A DNA stretch of 5,236 bases from Candidatus Nomurabacteria bacterium (GTDB lineage Bacteria; Patescibacteriota; Minisyncoccia; Phycocordibacterales; UBA9973): contig CALRCI010000040.1 of NCBI GenBank assembly GCA_943354525.1, positions 1 through 5,236 on the forward strand, written 5' to 3'. The position numbers and the translations under genes were made by a program. Positions 1-5,236 of the stretch are shown here, piece by piece (the stretch's first letter is position 1; each line of letters begins with the position of its first letter). The notes beneath the pieces are model-generated. The model worked only from the letters and a program-made list of their open reading frames with translations, was not told the origin of the DNA and did not search any database.

Positions 1-63
1 ACTGCGGCTGTGGCAGAACTGAAGGCGCACCTCGCCGCTCCTGCCCCTAAGGCGAAGAAATAA
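1..63 (+). CDS. C-terminal end of an unidentified protein (partial)
   Basis: The first 63 bases read in frame 1 as 20 codons followed by TAA, giving the tail TAAVAELKAHLAAPAPKAKK. The rest of the gene lies outside the window. A basic, Ala/Pro/Lys-rich end like this is common on small ribosomal proteins and other nucleic-acid-binding proteins. Ribosomal protein bS20 would be one guess, because rpsT often lies near lepA in bacteria, but 20 residues cannot establish this and no function is assigned. The stop lies 2 nt before the murJ ATG, so the two genes are probably in one operon and translationally coupled. The start is off the window. Confidence 0.6.
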   Translation, partial: TAAVAELKAHLAAPAPKAKK

Positions 64-65
64 TT

Positions 66-1742
66 ATGGTCAAGCGCATTATCTCACTGATTCATCGCGA
101 GTACACAAACGTGCATCAGGCGGCATTTCTCTTGGGAATTTTTGCCTTTATCTCGCAAATACTCGGGTTGTTTCGCGATCGCATGCTCGCACATTCGATC
201 GGTCTCTCAAGCTCGCTCGATATCTACTATGCGGCATTTCGTATTCCGGATTTTATCTACGTCTCAATTGCATCGCTTGCATCGATCACCGTGCTCATCC
301 CGTTTCTGATTGAGCGTAATGAGAAATCACACAGCGAGGCGCGCAAATTCATGAGTGATGTGTTTACGGTTTTTTTGTGTGCGATGGTGCTCGCATCTAT
401 TCTGCTCTTTATTTTCATGCCAACACTCACGGCACTGACTGCACCAGGATTCCATGGCGAAGAATTCACACGACTCGTTATGCTCTCACGACTCTTGCTC
501 CTCTCACCAATCCTTCTTGGCCTCTCCAATCTCTTTGGTGCGGCGACGCAGTTTTATAAAAAATTCTTTCTCTTCGCACTCTCGCCGATTCTCTACAATG
601 TCGGTATTCTCGTCGGAGTAGTTTTTCTCTATCCGCGATGGGGGATCATGGGACTTGGGGCGGGAGTCATCATCGGTGCGCTTGCCCATGCAGCTATGAA
701 TATTCCCGTCATTACCCGTCATGGCTTGCTGCCGAAATTTTCTACGCAGATCGATTGGAAATCTATTCGTGATCTCATCGTCATCTCGCTGCCGCGCACG
801 CTCGGGCTCGCCATGAACAATATTGCGCTCATCATTATTACGGGCATTGCTTCAATTATCGGCGTCGGCGCAATCTCAGTCTTTCGCCTCTCCTACAATC
901 TCGAATCCGTACCGCTCGCCATCGTCGGCATGAGTTTCTCCGTCGCCGCATTTCCGACGCTCGCACATTTCTTCTCGAATGGGAAAAAAGAAGAGTTTGT
1001 TACCCATTTCAAAATCGCCGCCAAGCAGATTATTTTCTGGTCGCTGCCCGTCACCGTACTCTTCATCGTCCTTCGTGCGCAGATCGTGCGTGTCATTCTC
1101 GGTTCGGGTAAATTCACCTGGAGCGATACGAAGCTCACCGCTGCCGCGCTCGCACTCTTTGCCATCTCGGCATTGGCACAGGGCATGGTCATGCTCTTCG
1201 CCCGTGGATTCTTCGCAGCAGGGAAGACGAAGAAGCCCGTCATACTCAATTTGATCTCCTCTGCGCTCATCGTCGTCCTCGCCTACGGACTTCTCATCTG
1301 GTTCAATCATTCGCTCGCATTCCGTACATTCTTCGAACACGTTCTCCGTGTCGATGGCATGACTGGCACGGCAGTGCTGATTCTCCCGCTCGCGTACTCT
1401 ATCGGTACGACGCTCAATTTCGTGCTGCACTGGATTCATTTCAAGCATGATTTCGTGGGACCGAAACCGTTTATTCGCAAAACCTTCGTGCAGAGTCTCA
1501 TCGGCTCGCTGGCTATCGGTTTGTCGGCATACGAAGCTTTGAATATTTTTAGTTCAGTGTTTGATCTCAATACATTCTCAGGAATTTTCCTCCAAGGTCT
1601 CGTTGCCGGAGTGATTGGCATCATCTTCGGTTTCGTCGTGCTGACACTTCTCGGTAGTGAAGAGCTTCGCGATATCCGTCGCACGCTCCGCACCAAATTC
1701 TGGCGCACCTCCTTCATCGGCGCCGAACAGACTGACTTATAA
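66..1742 (+). CDS. murJ: MurJ/MviN-family lipid II flippase
   Basis: This is a 558-residue polytopic membrane protein of the MOP/MVF superfamily. MurJ moves the peptidoglycan precursor lipid II from the inner to the outer face of the cytoplasmic membrane. Hydrophobic segments run through most of the chain, consistent with the usual 14 helices. Recognisable family stretches are QILGLFRDR (31-39), YYAAFRIPD (54-62), TAPGF (125-129), YNLESVPLAIVG (277-288), AAFPTL (294-299) and ARGFFAAGKTKKPV (379-392). The length is slightly above the roughly 510 residues of E. coli MurJ. The ATG at 66 is 2 nt after the preceding stop. A weak AAGG at 49-52 is the only Shine-Dalgarno candidate and sits 13 nt upstream, so coupling to the upstream gene is likely. 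By eye, arginines known to matter in E. coli MurJ (R18, R52, R270) are not conserved, while the R24 equivalent (R37) is. No terminator follows the gene. The family call is firm; the exact substrate is inferred. Confidence 0.93.
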   Translation: MVKRIISLIHREYTNVHQAAFLLGIFAFISQILGLFRDRMLAHSIGLSSSLDIYYAAFRIPDFIYVSIASLASITVLIPFLIERNEKSHSEARKFMSDVFTVFLCAMVLASILLFIFMPTLTALTAPGFHGEEFTRLVMLSRLLLLSPILLGLSNLFGAATQFYKKFFLFALSPILYNVGILVGVVFLYPRWGIMGLGAGVIIGALAHAAMNIPVITRHGLLPKFSTQIDWKSIRDLIVISLPRTLGLAMNNIALIIITGIASIIGVGAISVFRLSYNLESVPLAIVGMSFSVAAFPTLAHFFSNGKKEEFVTHFKIAAKQIIFWSLPVTVLFIVLRAQIVRVILGSGKFTWSDTKLTAAALALFAISALAQGMVMLFARGFFAAGKTKKPVILNLISSALIVVLAYGLLIWFNHSLAFRTFFEHVLRVDGMTGTAVLILPLAYSIGTTLNFVLHWIHFKHDFVGPKPFIRKTFVQSLIGSLAIGLSAYEALNIFSSVFDLNTFSGIFLQGLVAGVIGIIFGFVVLTLLGSEELRDIRRTLRTKFWRTSFIGAEQTDL

Positions 1743-1760
1743 AGGGTTTTCTGATATAAT
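1732..1760 (+). promoter_or_regulatory. Extended -10 promoter for the ABC transporter gene, predicted leaderless
   Basis: A consensus TATAAT at 1755-1760 is preceded by TGA, forming an extended -10 (TGATATAAT, 1752-1760). CTGACT at 1732-1737 matches four of six bases of the sigma-70 -35 box, with an optimal 17-bp spacer. The -35 box overlaps the last codons of murJ. The A of the ABC gene ATG (1767) is 7 nt after the last T of the -10, which is where transcription normally starts, so the mRNA is predicted to have no 5' leader. No usable Shine-Dalgarno precedes the ATG, which agrees with this. No mapping data are available. Confidence 0.7.
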
Positions 1761-1766
1761 TTTGGA

Positions 1767-3527
1767 ATGTTGCCATTACGTGCTATCTGGAGGTATTTTT
1801 GGTTGGTTATAAAACGTTACAAAGTAGCGTTTTTCTCACTATTTTTCTTTGCTACAGGAAGAATAATTTTTTCATCTATTGCGACGGGTTATATATATAA
1901 GAACATCATAGACACCCTTAATAATAATATTTTATCTATTGATGATAGGTATCATTTGATTCTATTTCTACTTATACCACTCTGCGTATCTTTCTTAACC
2001 TCAATGTTCATGACAAGATATGGAGATTATGTGAAATTTCGTTTTGTGAGCCGGGCGATCAAGGATCTATATGATATGAGTTTCGTTAAATTATCGCACC
2101 ATTCTTATAATTTCTATACAAATAATTTCTCTGGTAGTCTTGTAGCAAAAGTAAAAAGATTCGCTAGGTCATTTGACAATATCACTGATATTGCCGTGAT
2201 TAATTTCTGGGTCATCATTGTAGTCATCACGAGTTCCACGATAGCTTTGTGGTTTCAGTCTAAAATTCTCGGGGAATATTTCTTGATTTGGTGCACAGTG
2301 TATTGTATTCTCGTAGCATTTTTTGTTAAACAAAAAATTAAGATAGATATACGTAAAGCTGAAGCAGATTCTAAATTGACAGCAGTATTGTCTGATTCGA
2401 TTACAAATATGATGAATATCAAAATCTTTTCAGCTTTTCAAAAAGAATTCACATATTTTCAAGAAGTCACGACACTCTTAAAAAATCGTATTTCTGCAGC
2501 ATTTAAGTTTACAATTATAAGGTCGGCATTTCAGGCGACACTCATGGTGTCTTTTCATATATTCGTTCTTTATACAATGGTAGGACTCTGGAGAAGTGGT
2601 CAAATATCTGTGGGAGTTTTTGTAATGACTTATATTTATTTTAATTCCATCATTGATCGTTTATGGGATTTATCTCAAGCACTTACAAATTTTATGGAGT
2701 CTATGACCGATGCCAAAGAAATGGTTGATATTTTTGAAAAAATTCCTGATATTCTAGATCCCATAAATCCTGAAATACCTAAAATACATGAAGCTAATAT
2801 TATATTCTCTGATCTCTCTTTTGGATATATAGATAATCATGAAGTTTTTACAAACTTTAATCTCGATATAAAATCAGGTGAGAAAGTAGGTCTAGTAGGA
2901 CATTCTGGATCTGGTAAAAGTACGATTACAAAATTATTGCTTAGATTTGCTGAAGTTGGCAAAGGAGAGATTTTGATCGATGGTCAGAATATTGCTCACA
3001 TCACACAAGATGATTTGAGAAATACTATCTCGTATGTACCACAAGAACCGATACTTTTTCATCGGACGATAAAAGAAAATATATCTTATTCCAAGTCAGA
3101 TGCTACAGAAGAAGAAATAATTGATGCAGCGAAGAAGGCTCATGCCCATGAATTTATCAGTACACTTCAGTATGGATACGATACACTTGTCGGTGAGCGT
3201 GGCGTTAAACTTTCTGGTGGTGAGCGACAGCGGGTGGCTATAGCACGAGCTATGTTAAAGAATTCACCAATTTTGGTTTTAGATGAGGCGACGAGCTCAC
3301 TAGATTCTATTAGTGAGACTTATATTCAAGAAGCTTTCAATGAACTTATGAAGGGTAAGACGACTATCGTCATTGCGCACCGTCTCTCTACAATTCAAAA
3401 AATGGATCGGATTATAGTGCTCGAAAAAGGTGCAATCGTTGAAGATGGTACACATCGTCAACTGCTCAAGAAGAAGGGCGTCTATGCCGACCTCTGGGCG
3501 CATCAAAGTGGGGGATTCATCGAATAG
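1767..3527 (+). CDS. ABC exporter half-transporter (fused TMD-NBD), substrate unknown
   Basis: This is a 586-residue type IV (MsbA/LmrA-like) ABC exporter subunit that should work as a dimer in the cytoplasmic membrane, using ATP to move an unidentified substrate outward. The transmembrane domain covers about residues 1-315, with hydrophobic segments near 12-40, 62-82, 143-162, 170-187, 254-273 and 280-296. The nucleotide-binding domain covers about 340-586 and has every expected motif: A-loop Y354, Walker A GHSGSGKST (378-386), Q-loop Q426, signature LSGGE (482-486), Walker B ILVLDE (502-507) with catalytic E507, D-loop SLD (511-513) and H-loop H538. It should therefore be ATPase-competent. 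The ATG at 1767 is chosen because the next Met is residue 78, inside the TMD. The gene is much more AT-rich than murJ and lepA (for example 13 of 60 G+C at 2401-2460) until about 3360, after which composition approaches theirs. It has its own promoter and probable terminator. No partner half-transporter is visible, so homodimer or heterodimer is open. Foreign origin is an inference from composition. Confidence 0.93.
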   Translation: MLPLRAIWRYFWLVIKRYKVAFFSLFFFATGRIIFSSIATGYIYKNIIDTLNNNILSIDDRYHLILFLLIPLCVSFLTSMFMTRYGDYVKFRFVSRAIKDLYDMSFVKLSHHSYNFYTNNFSGSLVAKVKRFARSFDNITDIAVINFWVIIVVITSSTIALWFQSKILGEYFLIWCTVYCILVAFFVKQKIKIDIRKAEADSKLTAVLSDSITNMMNIKIFSAFQKEFTYFQEVTTLLKNRISAAFKFTIIRSAFQATLMVSFHIFVLYTMVGLWRSGQISVGVFVMTYIYFNSIIDRLWDLSQALTNFMESMTDAKEMVDIFEKIPDILDPINPEIPKIHEANIIFSDLSFGYIDNHEVFTNFNLDIKSGEKVGLVGHSGSGKSTITKLLLRFAEVGKGEILIDGQNIAHITQDDLRNTISYVPQEPILFHRTIKENISYSKSDATEEEIIDAAKKAHAHEFISTLQYGYDTLVGERGVKLSGGERQRVAIARAMLKNSPILVLDEATSSLDSISETYIQEAFNELMKGKTTIVIAHRLSTIQKMDRIIVLEKGAIVEDGTHRQLLKKKGVYADLWAHQSGGFIE

Positions 3528-3535
3528 AGTGTGGG

Positions 3536-3590
3536 AAAGGGGTGAGACCCCCTTCCGACGGAAGGGGGTCTCACCCCTTTAGCTTTATTT
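3536..3590 (+). terminator. Perfect 21-bp hairpin with T-rich tail; probable terminator and possible REP-like palindrome
   Basis: The 21 nt at 3536-3556 are exactly complementary to 3560-3580, leaving a GAC loop (3557-3559). The stem begins 9 nt after the ABC gene stop and is followed by AGCTTTATTT (3581-3590), so with the TTT at the stem base it resembles an intrinsic terminator on the + strand. The other side lacks a T-run for the - strand. Each arm is itself a small palindrome: GGGGT-GAG-ACCCC at 3539-3551 and GGGGT-CTC-ACCCC at 3565-3577. The long perfect stem and nested symmetry are more than termination needs, and resemble the GGGGTC(A/T)GACCCC type of dispersed palindrome found in many bacterial genomes. 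Terminator function and repeat identity are both inferences; the hairpin itself is certain. Confidence 0.75.
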
Positions 3591-3612
3591 ATCAAGGTTT
3601 TTCTGGTATAGT
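3584..3612 (+). promoter_or_regulatory. Extended -10 promoter for lepA, predicted leaderless
   Basis: TGGTATAGT at 3604-3612 is an extended -10 with five of six matches to TATAAT. A -35 at the usual spacing would be TTTATT (3584-3589), only three of six matches, as is common when the extended TG is present. The lepA ATG (3619) begins 7 nt after the last base of the -10, exactly as at the ABC gene, so transcription should begin on or next to the start codon. The sequence between -10 and ATG (CAGCGA) has no Shine-Dalgarno. The -35 region lies in the T-rich tail of the preceding hairpin, so the terminator and the promoter share sequence. Confidence 0.6.
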
Positions 3613-3618
3613 CAGCGA

Positions 3619-5236
3619 ATGGAACTCAAACATATCCGTAATTTCTCCATCATTGCCCACATTGACCACGGCAAATCGACACTTGCAGACCGCATGCTTG
3701 AAGTCACAGGAACCATTGAGAAGCGCAAAATGCGCGCTCAGGTGCTCGACAACATGGAACTCGAGCGTGAGCGTGGAATCACGATCAAAATGCAACCCGT
3801 ACGCATGCTTTGGAAATCTTCAAAGCATGCGCAATCACCAATCTCCAATAACCAAGAACCAAACAAGAGCCCAGTTTCGAAAATTGATAATTGTGATTTG
3901 GAGCTTTCAGATTCAACGTATGAGTTGAATCTGATTGATACTCCCGGACACATCGACTTCTCATACGAAGTTTCGCGCGCGCTCAAAGCTGTCGAAGGCT
4001 CGATTCTTCTCGTGGATTCGACACAGGGTGTGCAGGCACAGACGCTCACGACGCTCGGCATGGCACGCGAATCCGGACTCGTGATTATTCCCGTACTCTC
4101 GAAAATTGATTCTCCGCTTGCGCGCGTAGACGAAGTCAAACTCGAAGTCGCGACATTGCTCGGCTGCTCGCTTGATGAAATTCTCCTCGTCTCCGGCAAG
4201 ACCGGTGAAGGTGTGGCACATCTCCTCGACGAGATGGTGCGACGCGTACCACCGCCAAAAGAAACGTTCGAAGCCAAAGGCCTCCGTGCGCTCGTCTTCG
4301 ATTTCAAATATTCCGATCACAAAGGCGTCATCGTCTATGTGCGTGTGCTTGATGGCGAAGTCAGGAAAGGCGAAGAGTTATCGTTCCGCACGGCAGTTGA
4401 GAAATTTATCTCACTCGAAGTTGGTACGTTTTCTCCAGAAGAAACGCCGCGTGAGAAACTCTCAGCCGGCGAGATCGGCTACATCGTGACGGGTATCAAA
4501 CGTCCCGGTATCGCATCTGTCGGTGATACGATCGTTAATTTCAAAAATCAATTGCCGGCATTTCCGGGATACGAGAAACCACGACCCGTCGTCTGGGCAT
4601 CGATCTATCCTGAGAGTGCAGAAGACTTCGACGAACTCCGCATGGCGCTTGCCCGACTTCGCCTCTCTGACAGCGCATTTTCATTCGAAGAAGAAACATC
4701 TGGCTCGCTCGGGCGTGGCTACCGCGCGGGATTTCTCGGCATGCTCCATATGGAAATTATTACGGAACGTCTTAAACGCGAATTCGGTCTCGAACTTGTC
4801 GTCACGCTGCCGTCGATTACGTATTTCGTGAAATTGCGCAGTGGTAAGGAGGTGATAGTCTATTCGCCGCACCTCTTTCCAAATGACGGAGAAATTCTCG
4901 AAGTCCGCGAACCATGGGCAGACGTGATTATTATTTCGCCGGTGCAGTATCACTCGAACATCATGCAGCTGCTCTACGATCATGAAGCTGAAATCACAGA
5001 GATCCGGAATTTCGGTGATAACCGCAACGAGATGTTTGTCCGCATGCCACTTCGTGAAATGATGCGCAACTTCTTCGATGAACTCAAAAGCGGTACGGCT
5101 GGATACGCATCGATCTCATACGAGATTGCCGAAGTAAAAGCTGCCGACGTCACGCGTCTGGATATTCTCATCGCCGATGAAGTCGTGCCTGCATTTACGC
5201 GTGTCGTATCGAGGAAGAAAGCGGCGACGGACGGGG
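3619..5236 (+). CDS. lepA: Elongation factor 4 (LepA), C-terminal part beyond the window, with an insertion in the G domain
   Basis: An uninterrupted frame of 539 codons runs off the right edge. The product is the ribosome-associated GTPase EF4/LepA, proposed to back-translocate or remodel stalled ribosomes or to help 30S biogenesis. Visible motifs are G1 AHIDHGKST (13-21), LDNMELERERGIT with G2 Thr55, G3 DTPGH (107-111), G4 read as SKID (161-164) where NKID is usual, and G5 SGK (192-194). Domain II follows at about 220-310. LepA-type domains III/V and the start of the LepA-specific C-terminal domain are seen in RAGFLGMLHMEII (369-381), SGTAGYASISYE (491-502) and DILIADEVV (515-523). About 60-90 residues should remain outside the window. 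The main oddity is about 28 extra residues at roughly 64-100, between G2 and G3, encoded by repeat-like DNA. ATG 3619 is preferred because it gives the standard N-terminus MELKHIRNFSIIAHIDHGKST and sits 7 nt after an extended -10. Confidence 0.96.
   Translation, partial: MELKHIRNFSIIAHIDHGKSTLADRMLEVTGTIEKRKMRAQVLDNMELERERGITIKMQPVRMLWKSSKHAQSPISNNQEPNKSPVSKIDNCDLELSDSTYELNLIDTPGHIDFSYEVSRALKAVEGSILLVDSTQGVQAQTLTTLGMARESGLVIIPVLSKIDSPLARVDEVKLEVATLLGCSLDEILLVSGKTGEGVAHLLDEMVRRVPPPKETFEAKGLRALVFDFKYSDHKGVIVYVRVLDGEVRKGEELSFRTAVEKFISLEVGTFSPEETPREKLSAGEIGYIVTGIKRPGIASVGDTIVNFKNQLPAFPGYEKPRPVVWASIYPESAEDFDELRMALARLRLSDSAFSFEEETSGSLGRGYRAGFLGMLHMEIITERLKREFGLELVVTLPSITYFVKLRSGKEVIVYSPHLFPNDGEILEVREPWADVIIISPVQYHSNIMQLLYDHEAEITEIRNFGDNRNEMFVRMPLREMMRNFFDELKSGTAGYASISYEIAEVKAADVTRLDILIADEVVPAFTRVVSRKKAATDG
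3802..3831 (+). repeat. Inverted repeat at the left boundary of the lepA insert
   Basis: CGCATGCTTTG (3802-3812) and its exact reverse complement CAAAGCATGCG (3821-3831) form an 11-bp stem with an 8-nt loop (3813-3820). The left arm encodes residues of the conserved strand after KMQPV, and the right arm lies in the extra DNA. In the mRNA this should form a stable hairpin within the coding region. Confidence 0.85.
3832..3906. repeat. Heptamer-periodic repeat inserted in frame within lepA
   Basis: Four consecutive 7-mers at 3833-3860 fit AANNNCC: AATCACC, AATCTCC, AATAACC and AAGAACC, followed by a degenerate AAACAAG. In the second half, TTG recurs at 3884, 3891 and 3898, again with period 7 but as the opposite-strand version of the CCAA core. 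The middle contains the palindrome TTTCGAAA (3875-3882). The codons read KHAQSPISNNQEPNKSPVSKIDNCDLELSDS or close to it, a polar stretch rich in Ser, Asn and Lys with no EF4 counterpart. There is no stop in the lepA frame. It resembles low-complexity dispersed repeats of the type TTGGTTCTTGGTTATTGG that I associate with CPR genomes. That identity is from memory and unverified. Confidence 0.7.
3907..3934 (+). repeat. Inverted repeat at the right boundary of the lepA insert
   Basis: TCAGATTCAAC (3907-3917) and its exact reverse complement GTTGAATCTGA (3924-3934) form an 11-bp stem with a 6-nt loop, GTATGA (3918-3923). The right arm encodes part of the conserved ELNLIDTPGH stretch before G3, while the left arm lies in the extra DNA. 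This mirrors the arrangement at the left boundary. Confidence 0.85.

Noticed and set aside
876..1448. 190-residue open frame on the - strand inside murJ
   Set aside because: It is antisense to a clearly conserved gene. Its highly charged composition is what antisense to a hydrophobic membrane protein produces.
1743..1766. Terminator after murJ
   Set aside because: The 24-nt gap has no stem-loop. Its T-rich stretch is part of the promoter of the next gene.
3536..3580. CRISPR repeat
   Set aside because: There is one palindromic unit only, without spacers or further copies in the window.
3542..3928. 128-residue open frame overlapping the hairpin and the start of lepA
   Set aside because: It begins inside the terminator hairpin, runs in another frame across the conserved G1/G2 region of lepA, and has no recognisable protein features.
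3801..3928. Target-site duplication around the lepA insert (ACGCATG at 3801-3807 and ACGTATG at 3916-3922)
   Set aside because: The match is 6 of 7 over a short word, and the spacing of 115 nt does not fit the insert length suggested by protein alignment, so chance is sufficient.
3802..3934. Intein or self-splicing intron in lepA
   Set aside because: The insert is only about 28 codons, far too short for either. It has no intein block motifs or intron core, and its frame is open throughout.
3738..4307. 189-residue open frame on the - strand inside lepA
   Set aside because: It is the complement of conserved EF4 codons. The Ser/Arg-rich product has no domain signal and no start signals were seen.

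Overview
The window looks like a chromosomal piece of a Candidate Phyla Radiation bacterium (Patescibacteria, probably Parcubacteria-like). This rests on how the two housekeeping proteins read. The MurJ-family protein has the motifs FRIPD, NLESVPLAIVG and AAFPTL. The LepA protein has KMQPVRM, ELNLIDTPGHIDFSYEVSRAL, LTTLGMA and SKIDSPLARV. Both agree with my memory of CPR homologues, but no database was searched. No in-frame UGA is needed anywhere and the visible stops are TAA and TAG, so the standard bacterial code fits. All genes are on the + strand.

Layout: (1) 1-63, the last 20 codons of an unidentified gene with an Ala/Pro/Lys tail. (2) 66-1742, a MurJ/MviN lipid II flippase gene starting 2 nt after that stop, so probably co-transcribed with it. 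(3) 1732-1760, a strong-looking extended -10 promoter placed so that transcription should start on the next ATG. (4) 1767-3527, a half-size ABC exporter gene (TMD-NBD), clearly more AT-rich than its neighbours except near its 3' end. (5) 3536-3590, a perfect 21-bp hairpin followed by a T-rich stretch, a probable terminator that also resembles a dispersed palindromic repeat. (6) 3584-3612, a second extended -10 promoter with the same spacing to the next ATG. (7) 3619-5236, lepA (elongation factor 4), open to the right edge and lacking its C-terminal end.

The most unusual structure is inside lepA. Compared with ordinary EF4, the G domain carries about 28 extra residues between the G2 and G3 motifs. 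The DNA there has a 7-nt periodicity that flips strand in the middle. At each end, a perfect 11-bp inverted repeat pairs the extra DNA with the adjacent lepA sequence. It looks like a small palindromic or heptamer-type repeat inserted in frame into an essential-type gene and kept as coding sequence.

Functionally, murJ (cell-wall precursor export) and lepA (translation) are housekeeping genes. The AT-rich ABC exporter with its own promoter and terminator looks like a separate transcription unit placed between them, possibly by transfer. Intergenic space is minimal (2, 24 and 91 nt), as expected for a streamlined genome. No tRNA, rRNA, CRISPR array or transposase gene was seen.
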